Shown piece after piece: positions 7,959 through 17,438 of a stretch of DNA of 64,000 nt. The stretch comes from Actinomyces sp. (lineage in GTDB: Bacteria; Actinomycetota; Actinomycetes; Actinomycetales; Actinomycetaceae): the NCBI RefSeq assembly GCF_030530635.1, contig NZ_JAUMUL010000003.1:82511-146510 (forward strand), in the 5' to 3' direction. The notes beneath the pieces are model-generated. The model searched no databases. It worked only from the letters and a program-made list of their open reading frames with translations, and had not been told where the DNA came from. Position numbers and translations under genes: made by a program. How positions within the stretch are numbered: the stretch's first letter is position 1; every line of letters begins with the position of its first letter.

Positions 7959-9175
7959 TGGTGACGGTACGGAACGCGATCTCTGTGGCACACCTCTCCA
8001 AACGTTTTCGGGTCTATCAGGAGCGCAACAACACACTGAAGTCTGCATTGCTGAGGAGAGGGCGGTCGGCTTACCGGGACTTCGAGGCGCTCAAGGACGT
8101 CTCGCTCGACATCCCGCAGGGCACCACCTGCGCCCTTGTCGGAGACAACGGGTCCGGAAAATCGACACTCCTCAAATGCCTGGCGCGGATCCTGGTGCCG
8201 GATGAGGGTACCATCGAGCGCAACGGCCGTATGGCTGCGATGCTGGAGGTCGGGTCCGGCTTCCATCCCGAGCTGTCGGGTCGGGACAACATTTACCTGA
8301 ACGGCTCTATTTTGGGGATGAGTCGCCGTGAGATCGATAAGAAGTTCGATGACGTCGTCGGATTCTCCGGTGTCGAGGACTTCATCGATCAGCCCGTGAA
8401 GAACTACTCCTCCGGCATGTACGTTCGCCTCGGCTTCTCGGTCGCGATTCACACGGAGCCCGATATCATGCTCGTTGACGAGATCCTCGCGGTGGGAGAT
8501 GCGTCCTTTCAGGCCAAGTGCGCCCAGAAGTTTGCGGAACTGCGACGTGAGGGACGCACCATCGTCGTGGTGTCGCACTCGATCTCCCAGCTCCGTGAAA
8601 TGGCCGACACGGCGGCATATCTGGATCACGGCGAGCTGCGTGACGTCGGTCCGGCCCAGATAGTGCTAGAACGCTACGCCGACGCCGCCCGTTCCAACAT
8701 CCGAACGGATGAGAACGGCCGCGTCAGGTGGGGAAGTGCGGAGGCGCTCGTTGAGACGGTTGAGATCCTTGATCCGTCGGGCGAACCGGTGACTGAGGCA
8801 CTGCGCTCCGGTGATGAAGTAGTGCTGCGTCTCCACTTCAACGCCAAGCGGCCGGTCGGCCGACCCCGACTGGGGCTCACTCTGGACACGGGGGAGGGGA
8901 GCCATCTGTGGGCGAGCTACTCAAATGACCTGGGATTCGATGTACCCGTCGTGGACGGTGCCGGACATGTCGATCTAAGAATTCCCCACCTGCCTCTGCA
9001 GCCGGGCAGGTACCCGCTGCACGCGGCCATCATCGCGGACAACGGCGAGGACGTCATAGACTTCGTGCGGGAGATTGCGGTGCTCGATGTAGGCGTCGGC
9101 GGATATCGCGAGTCAGGTGGTCCGGTGTCGATGCGCGGCGAGTGGGCATGGGATGCGACAGGAGCAATGCGGTGA
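7958..9175 (+). CDS. wzt: Polysaccharide ABC exporter ATPase with C-terminal glycan-binding domain (Wzt-like)
   Basis: The 405-residue protein has an ABC domain in residues 1-240 with Walker A GDNGSGKST, signature YSSGMYVRLGF, Walker B IMLVDEILAVGD and switch histidine VVVSHS. Residues about 255-400 form a separate beta-rich domain like Wzt_C, which in O-antigen exporters recognises the finished or capped chain end. This suggests that export is gated by a terminal structure on the glycan. ATG at 7958 shares its first base with the permease stop codon. The downstream GT starts inside its last codons, so the operon is tightly coupled. Confidence 0.9.
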   Translation: MVTVRNAISVAHLSKRFRVYQERNNTLKSALLRRGRSAYRDFEALKDVSLDIPQGTTCALVGDNGSGKSTLLKCLARILVPDEGTIERNGRMAAMLEVGSGFHPELSGRDNIYLNGSILGMSRREIDKKFDDVVGFSGVEDFIDQPVKNYSSGMYVRLGFSVAIHTEPDIMLVDEILAVGDASFQAKCAQKFAELRREGRTIVVVSHSISQLREMADTAAYLDHGELRDVGPAQIVLERYADAARSNIRTDENGRVRWGSAEALVETVEILDPSGEPVTEALRSGDEVVLRLHFNAKRPVGRPRLGLTLDTGEGSHLWASYSNDLGFDVPVVDGAGHVDLRIPHLPLQPGRYPLHAAIIADNGEDVIDFVREIAVLDVGVGGYRESGGPVSMRGEWAWDATGAMR

Positions 9176-10566
9176 TCGAAGTGTCTGCGGAACAAGGCGT
9201 TGTGAAGAACTCCAGGCCTCGCGTACTCATAGCGACGCTCGACACCCTGGGCGATAAGATGGCGGGCCCTGCGATCCGGGCGTGGGAGATCGCCACTCAT
9301 CTCGCTGAGCGCGGTCATGCGGTGAGGCTGGTCACCTTCGCCGAATGCGACAGAAGCGGGCAGGGCTTCTCTGCGGAACACATCGAGGTGGAAGCGTTCC
9401 GCGCCGCCGTGAGTGGCAGCGATGTGGTAATTATTCAGGGCTACATCGCAGCCACGTTCTCCTGGCTCGCCGATGCCCCCCAGTGCATCGTGTACGACCT
9501 GTACGACCCGTTTCACCTGGAGTCTCTCGAGGTGGAGCGGTACCAGCCGATCGAACAGCGCGATGCGGCACTCGCACGCGCACTCCTGGAACTGAACGCC
9601 CAGTTGGCGCGGGGCGACTTCTTCATCTGCGCCTCGGAGAAGCAGCGTGACCTGTGGCTCGGTCAACTGGCCTCGGCCGGGCGCATCAATCCGGTTACGT
9701 ACGACGCCGACCCCTCGTTGCGCAGACTTGTGGACGTTGTCCCATTCGGAACCTCCGATACTCCGGCGACCCAGTCACGCCACCCTATCAAGGGGGTTAT
9801 TCCGGGAATCGGTGAAGATGACCCGGTCATCATTTGGGGAGGCGGTGTATACAACTGGTTCGACCCATTGCTCGTGGTGCAGGCAGTCGCCCAAGTACGC
9901 GAGAAAGTTCCAGCAGTCAAACTCTTCTTCCTGGGAATGAAACATCCGAATCCGGACGTGCCGGAGATGGACATGGCTATGCGGACAAGGGCCGAGTCGG
10001 ACAGGCTCGGTCTGACCGGGACCACGGTGTTCTTCCACGAGGACTGGGTCGCATACGAGGACCGCGTCAACTACCTGCTGGACGCCGACATCGGTGTGTC
10101 CACACACTTCGCGCACGTTGAGACCGACTTCTCCTTCCGCACGCGCATTCTGGACTATTTGTGGGCGGGTCTGCCGATCGTATGCTCAGAGGGCGACTCC
10201 TTCGGAGCGCTTGTCGCCGCCGAGAACTTGGGCGAAAGTGTGCCCGTCGGTGACACCGATGCCCTACGGGATGCCTTTATCCGCATGCTCACAGATACCG
10301 AGGCCGCCGCTGGTGCCCGCCAGAACGTAGCCCGTGTGGCGGAGGACTTCCGATGGCGGCGCACGCTGGCACCACTGCTCGAATTCTGCGCTGCACCGCA
10401 CCGAGCCGACGACTATAGCCGTCTGCGGTCTGGGCGTGCGGAGAGGACGTCGCCCATCTCCGCTGTTCGTCGGGATCTGCGTGCAGCGGCTCGGGTGTTC
10501 CGGATGCACGGTGCGCGCGGGGTCGTCAGGAAGTTGCGCTGGCGCGCGGCGAGGATGAGAAAGTGA
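9172..10566 (+). CDS. GT-B glycosyltransferase next to the Wzm-Wzt exporter
   Basis: The 464-residue protein opens with RPRVLIATLDTLGDKMAGPA after a short leader and has a Rossmann-like C-terminal half with IIWGGGVYNWFDPLL. The segment RTRILDYLWAGLPIVCSEGD is the conserved donor-binding region of GT4-like enzymes often found beside Wzt genes. The GTG start at 9172 forms GTGA with the wzt stop, and its own stop overlaps the next GTG, so it is the third gene of a coupled operon. A basic C-terminal tail of about 60 residues may associate with the membrane; that is inference. The sugar added is unknown. Confidence 0.83.
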   Translation: MIEVSAEQGVVKNSRPRVLIATLDTLGDKMAGPAIRAWEIATHLAERGHAVRLVTFAECDRSGQGFSAEHIEVEAFRAAVSGSDVVIIQGYIAATFSWLADAPQCIVYDLYDPFHLESLEVERYQPIEQRDAALARALLELNAQLARGDFFICASEKQRDLWLGQLASAGRINPVTYDADPSLRRLVDVVPFGTSDTPATQSRHPIKGVIPGIGEDDPVIIWGGGVYNWFDPLLVVQAVAQVREKVPAVKLFFLGMKHPNPDVPEMDMAMRTRAESDRLGLTGTTVFFHEDWVAYEDRVNYLLDADIGVSTHFAHVETDFSFRTRILDYLWAGLPIVCSEGDSFGALVAAENLGESVPVGDTDALRDAFIRMLTDTEAAAGARQNVARVAEDFRWRRTLAPLLEFCAAPHRADDYSRLRSGRAERTSPISAVRRDLRAAARVFRMHGARGVVRKLRWRAARMRK

Positions 10567-11489
10567 CGGCATCACCAGAGCCAGGGGCAGGGAACGCAGT
10601 GGTCGCCGTAGTCGTCACTTACCACCCGACCTCCGGATGCGAGGGGCTGCTGGAGGTGCTGGCCGCCCAGTGTGCTCGCGTGGTGGTGGTGGACAACGGC
10701 TCAACCGAGACCGAGCTGCTAAGGCTGCGAGCACAGTGCGACCGGACGGGCGCCGTCCTGATCGAGACGGGACACAACGCCGGGATCGCTCGGGCGCAGA
10801 ATCGCGGCATTAGTGAGGCACGAGCGCTGGGCGCGCGTTGGGTGCTGCTGTCTGATGATGATTCGGCCCCCACGCCAGGGATGGTGTCCCGACTCGTGAA
10901 TGCGGCGGAGACGGCCGGCAGGACACGCCGCGTAGCCGCTATAGGACCGCTAGTCCGGGAGAACAATGGTGCTGACGACCTGGTGTATGTGCCGCGGCGG
11001 TGGGGGCCGCGCCGGGCGAGCCCCACTGAGTTGGACACGCCTTTGCTTTCGGTGGCGTTTCTTATCGCTTCCGGCTGCCTTATTGATCTACGCGCCCTGG
11101 ATGACATCGGCGGTATGAATGAGGACCTGTTCATCGATCATGTCGATCTTGAGTGGGGGCTACGTGCGCATAGCCGTGGCTACGAGCTGCTGGTAGCCAC
11201 CGCCGCGCGGATGGATCATTCTCTGGGCGATCAGGTGATAGAGATTCCGGGCAGACGGCAGCCGGTTCACGTTCACGCTCCGGTGCGAAATTACTACATG
11301 GTGCGCAACACCTTGTGGCTGGTGGGATCGGGGCTCCTGCCACCGCTGTGGCGTGTCGGCTACCTGTGGTGGCTGGCGAAGTACTCCGGGTTCAATGTGC
11401 TGGTCAACGCTCCGCGGCGCGAGCGACTGGCCGCGGTGCTGCAGGGAGTCGCCGACGCCGTGCACCGTAGGTACGGCATGCGGCACTGA
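10563..11489 (+). CDS. Glycosyltransferase family 2, rhamnosyltransferase-like
   Basis: The 308-residue GT-A protein has VVVDNGSTETEL, LLSDDDSAPTPGM as the metal-binding DDD segment, and DHVDLEWGLRAHSRGYELL as the catalytic-base region. Length and the pattern of HNAGIARAQNRGI followed by a late ED/HVD motif resemble RfbF-type rhamnosyltransferases. dTDP-rhamnose genes lie 14 kb to the right, which supports but does not prove rhamnose as donor. The GTG start overlaps the upstream stop (GTGA). It ends the Wzm-Wzt operon and converges on the double-headed GT gene with a 50-bp gap. Confidence 0.83.
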   Translation: MTASPEPGAGNAVVAVVVTYHPTSGCEGLLEVLAAQCARVVVVDNGSTETELLRLRAQCDRTGAVLIETGHNAGIARAQNRGISEARALGARWVLLSDDDSAPTPGMVSRLVNAAETAGRTRRVAAIGPLVRENNGADDLVYVPRRWGPRRASPTELDTPLLSVAFLIASGCLIDLRALDDIGGMNEDLFIDHVDLEWGLRAHSRGYELLVATAARMDHSLGDQVIEIPGRRQPVHVHAPVRNYYMVRNTLWLVGSGLLPPLWRVGYLWWLAKYSGFNVLVNAPRRERLAAVLQGVADAVHRRYGMRH

Positions 11490-11539
11490 GTCTGGCCACG
11501 CCCGGCTGGCATTTGCGCGAAGCCGCCGAGCGTGTCGTC

Positions 11540-14143
11540 TCAAAGCCTGATCCGAGAGCGGAGTTTGCCACCGATGCGGCGGACGACTTCACCCATGCCA
11601 TCGGATTTCGCAACAGCGGCGGCGCGGCGGGCCAGACGTATGGTGCGTGCGGCTGCCGGCGGAGAGACAAAGGCGCCGGGAACGATCTCGGTGTAGGGAT
11701 CAACCACGGAGTCGGCAGCCGAGAAGGGCTCATCTTCGACAATCGGTTCCCAGGAGGAGGAAGTTCTTCTGCCGTGCTCGCGCAGATTGAGCGTGGCGTT
11801 GATGAGCAGGTCCTCGTAAACGCGCCCCTGAATATGAGGAGACAGCTCGAGCAGCGCTTTGCGACGCGCCATCGCCCCGATACGCGCACGCATCGCCGTG
11901 GAGGAGATCAACGACTCCAGCGCGTCCTCCCATGCTTCCGGAGTTTCAGCGATGATTCCGGTTACGCCGTCATCGATTACCTCGCGGAACGGCAATGTGG
12001 GACTGGCTATCATTGGCCGCTCGACAAGGGCCGCCTCTAACCACTTGATTGCAGATTTCGACTCATTGAACACGGAGTCACCGGTGAGCGGGGCAAGGCA
12101 GATATCGGTCTCTCGCAATAAGGCTGGAAGCTTGAGCCAATGTGTGAAGTCCAGCCGGTCGATCCGATCCGAGTACTTGGACATGGCCGCTGAAGGACGC
12201 AGGTATCCGCCCAGGCGTAAACGGACCTCCGGATGCCGCTCCATGACCGCAATCACGGCGGGCTCAACGAACGCCCAGTCCGAGTCGTGCGTCGTCGTAC
12301 CGGAGAAGTAGCCGATAGTGATGTGAGCACCGCGATGCTGATGGCTCGACAGCAGCACGCGGTCGGAGGCGCGGGCGAGAAGCATTCCCACGCCGTTGGA
12401 GAACCGGTAGGACGGCAACCCCGTTAGACGGGTGGCCTCATCGCACAATGCCTGAGTGGAACCGATGAAGCCGTCACATGCCTCAAGTGTTGTCCGATAA
12501 CGGTCCACACCATGCCACCACAGGTCGATCTCACTCTCAGACATCCCGTTCAAACCGTCCAGTTGTCCACGCAGAGTGGAATCGAAGATCAGATCGTCTA
12601 CGTCGAACAGGACGGGAATCGGTTCTGGACGCGCCTGCACACGCTTGATTAGCTCAAGCACCTGCACCGTAGCGGGGACACGGTAAACCACCACCGCATC
12701 AACCTGATCGATGTCGGCGAGGAGCTGCGGGTCACGATAATGGCGAATGATAGACAGGTGCCCGCGCAGCCCGAGCGCCTCTGCGGGCAGATGCACCCGA
12801 TAGCGCAAGGGAGCGCCGTCGATTCCTACGATGAACAGAACCTTGCGCAGCAACTGTGCCTGGGCGCGCCGAACGGCGGACCGGTCCGGAGCATCCGGGG
12901 ACTGTCCGCCGGCGGTCTGTCCTCCCGCGGCGCCATCACGGGGCACGACTTCGGCGTAGTAGTCGATGAGTTCTCTGGCCTGTTCGGAGAACGAACGGAT
13001 GGGCGAGGACGGCCCCACGCCCGTGAGCGTGCGGGCCGTTACGGGATCATCGGCCAGCCTTCCCAGGACCTCGGCGAGCGCGGAGGGATTGCCCGCAGGG
13101 ACGATGTGGCCATTGACGTTTTCGGTTATCGCCTCCTCGGGTCCGAGCGTGTCGGTGCACACCACGGCCAGACCGGCTGCGAGCGCCTCCCGAGTCAGTA
13201 TGGAGTGGGACTCACGCATGACGGATGGCAGGACCAGTACGTCATGCTCGCCGAGAACTCCGAGAAGATCCTGTGGCCGATAGGCGGGCCGGGCATGAAA
13301 CCATTGCGGGACGTTCCTGGGAGCGTTAGGCGCATCTGCCACACCATAGGCGTCCAGCACGAGGCCGCTTCGGTCTCCGAGCGTCCGCGCGGCAGCCAAC
13401 AGGACATCGTATCCCTTCATCGCCTGGGTGCCGCCCGCGTACATGAAACGCAGGGGACCGGCACCTGTGCGCGGGGACGGGGAGTCGCCCAGGCGCTCCA
13501 GTTGCGTGTCAGGCAGGCCGTTCTCGTTGACACGTAGGCGCTGTGGTTCAACCCCGTTGGCGGCGAACACTTTGGCGGCCGATTCCGATGGGGCCAGGAC
13601 CAGGTCGACCGACCGCAATGCCTCGCGCAGCCTTTGGGATCGTCCGCCCAGGGCAGGGTGAGTGTTGCAGTCGCAGGCGCCGCAGTCGACAACGAGTGAA
13701 CACGGACGCATGTTGCTGTCCACGAGGAACTGGCGGGAGCAGAACCACCAGAAGTCATGCATCGTGAGCACGACCTTGGCGCCCGCTCTGCGGGCGGCCT
13801 CGATCAGCCCAACTCCCAGGGTCTGCAGCGAGTGCACATGCACGATGTCGGGTTTCACGGTGGATAACCAGGTCTCGAAGGCCTCCGTCGCCCCCGGATT
13901 GTCGAAGTTCTTCGCATCCGTCCAGGCCGTCCACGGCGTCGTGCTCAGCCAAGTGACGTGCACCCCGTGATCGTCGGCCTCATCCCAGGTGGTCAAAGGC
14001 GCACGGGACTCATCTAGGTGACCGGCGTAGACATACGATTCATGCCCTGAGGCCGCCAGGTAGCGGGCAATACGCTGAGGAACCAGCGTTCCTCCGGAGA
14101 TGAAGTTCGGAGGGTAGTGGGCAGAAACCTGGACGATCCGCAT
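11540..14143 (-). CDS. Double-headed glycosyltransferase (two GT-B modules)
   Basis: The 867-residue product holds two GT-B modules. The first, residues 1 to about 400, begins MRIVQVSAHYPPNFISGG and has a HDFWWFC segment, a GACDC-containing cysteine cluster, and TREALAAGLAVVCTDTLGPEE as donor-binding region (first 20 residues of a longer motif). The second, about 425-800, has VLFDVDDLIFD, ITIGYFSGTTTHDSDW and SKSAIKWLEAALVERPMIAS. Two active sites in one chain suggest alternating or sequential sugar addition in a repeat unit. The ATG at 14143 is chosen because the protein then starts like the family and a TAGCAT box lies 7 nt upstream, hinting at a leaderless mRNA. Confidence 0.82.
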   Translation of the reverse strand: MRIVQVSAHYPPNFISGGTLVPQRIARYLAASGHESYVYAGHLDESRAPLTTWDEADDHGVHVTWLSTTPWTAWTDAKNFDNPGATEAFETWLSTVKPDIVHVHSLQTLGVGLIEAARRAGAKVVLTMHDFWWFCSRQFLVDSNMRPCSLVVDCGACDCNTHPALGGRSQRLREALRSVDLVLAPSESAAKVFAANGVEPQRLRVNENGLPDTQLERLGDSPSPRTGAGPLRFMYAGGTQAMKGYDVLLAAARTLGDRSGLVLDAYGVADAPNAPRNVPQWFHARPAYRPQDLLGVLGEHDVLVLPSVMRESHSILTREALAAGLAVVCTDTLGPEEAITENVNGHIVPAGNPSALAEVLGRLADDPVTARTLTGVGPSSPIRSFSEQARELIDYYAEVVPRDGAAGGQTAGGQSPDAPDRSAVRRAQAQLLRKVLFIVGIDGAPLRYRVHLPAEALGLRGHLSIIRHYRDPQLLADIDQVDAVVVYRVPATVQVLELIKRVQARPEPIPVLFDVDDLIFDSTLRGQLDGLNGMSESEIDLWWHGVDRYRTTLEACDGFIGSTQALCDEATRLTGLPSYRFSNGVGMLLARASDRVLLSSHQHRGAHITIGYFSGTTTHDSDWAFVEPAVIAVMERHPEVRLRLGGYLRPSAAMSKYSDRIDRLDFTHWLKLPALLRETDICLAPLTGDSVFNESKSAIKWLEAALVERPMIASPTLPFREVIDDGVTGIIAETPEAWEDALESLISSTAMRARIGAMARRKALLELSPHIQGRVYEDLLINATLNLREHGRRTSSSWEPIVEDEPFSAADSVVDPYTEIVPGAFVSPPAAARTIRLARRAAAVAKSDGMGEVVRRIGGKLRSRIRL

Positions 14144-14150
14144 AGACTGA

Positions 14151-14156
14151 ATGCTA
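14151..14156 (-). promoter_or_regulatory. Candidate -10 box, leaderless start of the double-headed GT gene
   Basis: On the minus strand TAGCAT is followed by 7 nt and then the ATG at 14143, a spacing that would place transcription start at or next to the start codon. No clear -35 is visible. Confidence 0.35.
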
Positions 14157-14187
14157 CCCAGGAAATCGGTCGCGGGCCGACAGGTCG

Positions 14188-14193
14188 TATGCT
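14188..14193 (+). promoter_or_regulatory. Candidate -10 box, leaderless start of the coiled-coil gene
   Basis: TATGCT is followed by 6 nt and then the ATG at 14200. The whole divergent control region between 14143 and 14200 is only 56 bp, so both promoters must be this close to their genes or lie inside the neighbour. Confidence 0.35.
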
Positions 14194-14199
14194 TGCTGT

Positions 14200-14487
14200 A
14201 TGACGAATCAGGTACCATCGGCCGATCCTGCCGCCGCTTCAGACGGAGCCCCGACGGCGTTGCGATGTGCCGAACTCGAGGCGCAGGTGACCTCGTTGCG
14301 CGCTGCGGTGGTGATCAGAACGAGCATCATTGATTCCCAGAGCGGCAGGATCGCCGAACTCGAAGCGGCACTTGAGGACGAGCGCGAGTTGGTTCGTTCC
14401 CTGCACGATCGTCTCGGAGAGATGGAGCAGCGGTTACAGGCCCCGGCCGCCCTCCCGCATAGGCGTCGAATCGGGAGAAGCCGATGA
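14200..14487 (+). CDS. Small coiled-coil protein coupled to a glycosyltransferase gene
   Basis: This 95-residue protein has a disordered N-terminal 20 residues, then heptad-like stretches (CAELEAQVTSLRAAV, then IAELEAALEDERELVRSLHD) predicting a coiled coil of about 55 residues, and a basic tail rich in arginine. It overlaps the next gene by 4 nt (ATGA) and both are in the rightward block, so it is probably made with that GT. A role as an adaptor, oligomerisation module or length-measuring partner of the GT is only a guess. I do not recognise a named family. Coding potential is supported by the coupling and the clean heptads. Confidence 0.6.
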   Translation: MTNQVPSADPAAASDGAPTALRCAELEAQVTSLRAAVVIRTSIIDSQSGRIAELEAALEDERELVRSLHDRLGEMEQRLQAPAALPHRRRIGRSR

Positions 14488-15869
14488 GCGGAGTGCTGGT
14501 GATTGTCGGCACGGGGGATGAGGATGCGGTCGCCAGAACCCGGCGCAGTTTCGCAGGAGCCTCTCGGCCGCAGGATGCCCTGGAGCTCGGGCGTTGGGGC
14601 GAGGAGTTCACACGGGTCGGCGATCAGCGCCGCTACCTTCTCGGTCTAGGGGCCGGTGATGAACTCGAGGCCGGGGCGCTGGAGGCATTGGAACGGTTTG
14701 CGACGGATACCGGCGCCGGTGTGGTGACCGCCGACAGAATCGAGCAGGGGGTGATCCGTCGCTGCCAGCGCTGGTCGGAACGATTGTTCGAGCAGTTTCC
14801 CTATACGGGCAGGGCCCTGTTGGTCAGATGCGATGTGTATGCGGCGGCGATGGACGCGGGGCTGGCAGAGGCGAGTACGGAGTGGGACGCGCAGCTGCGT
14901 CTGATCGACGCCGCGGACTTGGTTGCACACTGCCCGATCATTGCCGTCCAGCAGGCGACCCCTGTGGTTCGCGGCGGCGTCGCTGATCGTCTAGACGCCG
15001 TCAGAGCTCACCTGTCCCGAACCGGCGAGCCCGGCAAGGTCCTGGCGGGTCCTCTCGGAATGCCGCTGGTGCGCGCACGCGATGCTTCGGCGCGCGTCTC
15101 CTTGATCCTGCCCACGGCCTTCGCCTGCCGTCAATTGAGCGACGGCGCCGAGCGAGTGCTGGCCGATGTAGCGGTGCGGGCGGTGCGCGCCACTACCACC
15201 GCCCCTGACCTGGAACTGGTTCTCATCGCCGACTCGGAAGCTGATGACGACGCCATCGAGCGGTGCGCGTCCGCTTGGAACGGGATCCACGAGATCGTCA
15301 GGACCGAGGGTGAATTCAACTACTCGCACGCGGTGAACGCCGGGGTGGATGCCGCGCACGGCGACGTCGTCGTGCTGCTCAACGATGACGTCGAACCGCT
15401 TACCGAGGGTTGGCTGGACAGCTTGCTCGGGGCGCTGGGACGTCCTGGTGTCGCAGCGGTCGGAGCACGGCTGCTGTTCGATGACGGCAGGCTTCAGCAC
15501 ATCGGGATCGTGTGTCCGCCTCATGACTTACCCATGCACCCGCGGATCTTCGAGCCTGACGACCCGCTGCATCCCCTGGCCCAGGCGGACATCGAATACG
15601 CCGCGGTGACCGGTGCCTGCCTGGCGACGCGCCGCCGGGACTACCTTGCTGTCGGTGGTATGGACGAATCGCTGCCATTGAACTTCAACGACGTCGACCT
15701 GTGCATACGGCTCGGGAGTCTCGGTGCGAGCATGTGTGTGAATAGCGTTCGGCTGATACACCGCGAGTCATCCACTCGGACGGCGGTGGTATCCGACGCA
15801 GAACGCCGCGCGGCCGAGCGCTGGCAGAACCACGCGGTCGCGGATCCACACATCGAGTACTGGGGCTGA
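14484..15869 (+). CDS. Glycosyltransferase family 2 with a degenerate N-terminal domain
   Basis: The 461-residue protein has a complete GT-A domain in residues about 200-461. It shows FNYSHAVNAGVDAAHGD, VVLLNDDVEPL as metal-binding motif, YAAVTGACLATRRRDYLAV and FNDVDLCIRLG as catalytic region, a set typical of O-antigen and rhamnan GT2 enzymes. Residues 1-190 look like a second, worn GT-A domain: LLGLGAGDELEAGALEALE resembles the region after a DXD motif but the motif itself is missing. This suggests a two-domain enzyme with one inactive half. ATG at 14484 overlaps the coiled-coil gene stop. Confidence 0.82.
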   Translation: MSGVLVIVGTGDEDAVARTRRSFAGASRPQDALELGRWGEEFTRVGDQRRYLLGLGAGDELEAGALEALERFATDTGAGVVTADRIEQGVIRRCQRWSERLFEQFPYTGRALLVRCDVYAAAMDAGLAEASTEWDAQLRLIDAADLVAHCPIIAVQQATPVVRGGVADRLDAVRAHLSRTGEPGKVLAGPLGMPLVRARDASARVSLILPTAFACRQLSDGAERVLADVAVRAVRATTTAPDLELVLIADSEADDDAIERCASAWNGIHEIVRTEGEFNYSHAVNAGVDAAHGDVVVLLNDDVEPLTEGWLDSLLGALGRPGVAAVGARLLFDDGRLQHIGIVCPPHDLPMHPRIFEPDDPLHPLAQADIEYAAVTGACLATRRRDYLAVGGMDESLPLNFNDVDLCIRLGSLGASMCVNSVRLIHRESSTRTAVVSDAERRAAERWQNHAVADPHIEYWG

Positions 15870-15939
15870 CCGGCCCTCGCCTCCGGGAACGAGTCGGATG
15901 CGGCTAGTATCAGGTGCCGTTGAAGCGAAAGGTGCCTAG

Positions 15940-17289
15940 ATGTCCTCATCTGTTGGATCGGTCCGTACCCGACTCACGGCCATGCCGAGTTGGGTGTGCT
16001 GGCTGCTCATCACCGTCCTGTTCGCCGTGCTCGCATCGATAGTGACAGCCCGCTACGTCTACGTGCATCCGGCTCTATCGCCCATCGACGAGTACAACTA
16101 CGTGGACGCTGTCGACAAGGCCTCGCGAGGAGTCCTGGCCCGGGAGGGGCAGACCGTCGATGGCCTTGCCCGGGAGGCGGCGTCTTGCCGCGGTTTCGGA
16201 CTCGAACAGGAGTCCGTGACGTATTCCGGGACGTGTGGCGTGGACGAGCCGCTAGACGTCTATCCCTGGAACGGCCATTCCACCGCCGGAGTCCACTCTC
16301 CGGTGTACTACTTCACAACTGCGTGGATGGCGAAGGCCATCATGGCGGTGCTTCCGGGGCTGTCGCTGATCACGGCCGCCCGTCTGACGGGGGCTCTGTG
16401 GCTGGCCGTAGGCATGCTGGTACTGGCATACCTGTTGCGGCGCGTGGGGGAGGCATCATGGTTGATGGTCGGCGCGTTGCCACTCCTGATTGCCGCCATG
16501 CCGGGCTTCAGAGTCACGAACTCCTACATCAGCCCGGACGCCCCCAACCTTCTGTGCGGTTCCCTCGTTTTTCTGGCAGCGCTGCTGTATGCCAAGCGGG
16601 AGTGGGCCTTGTGGCCATTTGTCGTCGTTTCGATGGTGGTCACTCTGGTGAAGTTCCAGAACTGCTTCGCGGTCGTTGCGGCGGTGATCTTCCTGTTGTG
16701 GTACCGGATGCGGCCTGGTGAGCCGGATAAAGGCGCTTCTGGATCGGAACAGCGATTACGGTTGCCTTTCGTACTGGTCCCGGTGGCTGCGGCGCTGGCC
16801 GTCGGCCTGGGCTGGATGTGGCTCAAGGAACAGTTGAGGGTGCCTTCTCAGCAGCTCACCGGGGATCCTGCCGGGCAGGTGGATCTGGCGCGTAGCCTGT
16901 TTTATGCGGACGACTCGCTGCTGGGGCTGTTCACCTCGAATTGGCCGGCCGCCACACAGGCGTCGGTGTTCCCGAGCCTGGCGTTGTGGGGGGCGATTGC
17001 GGCCCTGGTCGCCGTCGCCTGGCTGCTCCCCGGAGTCGAGCCGCTCCGGCGGCGCTTCGCACAGGCCGGGGCGGTGTCGCTGCTGGGGATCGGTCCCGCC
17101 GTGAATGTCGCATTCGCCGCGGTGTTCGGCAGCGCCGTAGCCATGCAGCCGCGTTACGCAATGGTACTGATTCCCATGCTGGCGATTCCTGCCGCCTGGG
17201 CGTTGAGATCGCGGGGGGTGCAGATAGCTGTGGCAACTCTGGCGGTACTGGCCTACGTCTTCGGTGCATGGACACTCCACGTCAACTGA
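15940..17289 (+). CDS. GT-C-like multi-spanning membrane protein
   Basis: The 449-residue protein has about ten hydrophobic segments. The first extracytoplasmic loop carries HPALSPIDEYNYVD; an acidic pair at this place is where GT-C transferases, which use polyprenyl-phosphate sugars, keep their catalytic acid. A following loop of about 60 residues with three cysteines (SCRGF, GTCGV) may be disulfide-bonded outside the cell. Neighbours three genes down are a DPM-like GT2 and a DUF2304 protein, which fits a set that decorates a polymer on the outer face. It could also be a DUF2142- or DUF2079-type protein; I cannot choose between these by eye. It follows the GT2 gene by 70 bp. Confidence 0.65.
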   Translation: MSSSVGSVRTRLTAMPSWVCWLLITVLFAVLASIVTARYVYVHPALSPIDEYNYVDAVDKASRGVLAREGQTVDGLAREAASCRGFGLEQESVTYSGTCGVDEPLDVYPWNGHSTAGVHSPVYYFTTAWMAKAIMAVLPGLSLITAARLTGALWLAVGMLVLAYLLRRVGEASWLMVGALPLLIAAMPGFRVTNSYISPDAPNLLCGSLVFLAALLYAKREWALWPFVVVSMVVTLVKFQNCFAVVAAVIFLLWYRMRPGEPDKGASGSEQRLRLPFVLVPVAAALAVGLGWMWLKEQLRVPSQQLTGDPAGQVDLARSLFYADDSLLGLFTSNWPAATQASVFPSLALWGAIAALVAVAWLLPGVEPLRRRFAQAGAVSLLGIGPAVNVAFAAVFGSAVAMQPRYAMVLIPMLAIPAAWALRSRGVQIAVATLAVLAYVFGAWTLHVN

Positions 17290-17424
17290 CGGCCGTGTGC
17301 GCACGACCACCCCGAACGGTTCCGGGTCACGTCCGTATGATCTGCAACCCACGGCTGTGTGCCGCTGGTCAGTCGCCGAACCTCGCTGTCGGCCCGACAT
17401 GCATCCCAGCACCGGCACATATCG

Positions 17425-17430
17425 GATAAT
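17425..17430 (+). promoter_or_regulatory. Candidate -10 box, leaderless start of ugd
   Basis: GATAAT matches the -10 consensus at five of six positions and is followed by 8 nt and the ATG at 17439. No ribosome binding site is visible, which fits a leaderless transcript. Confidence 0.45.
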
Positions 17431-17438
17431 CTGCCCGC

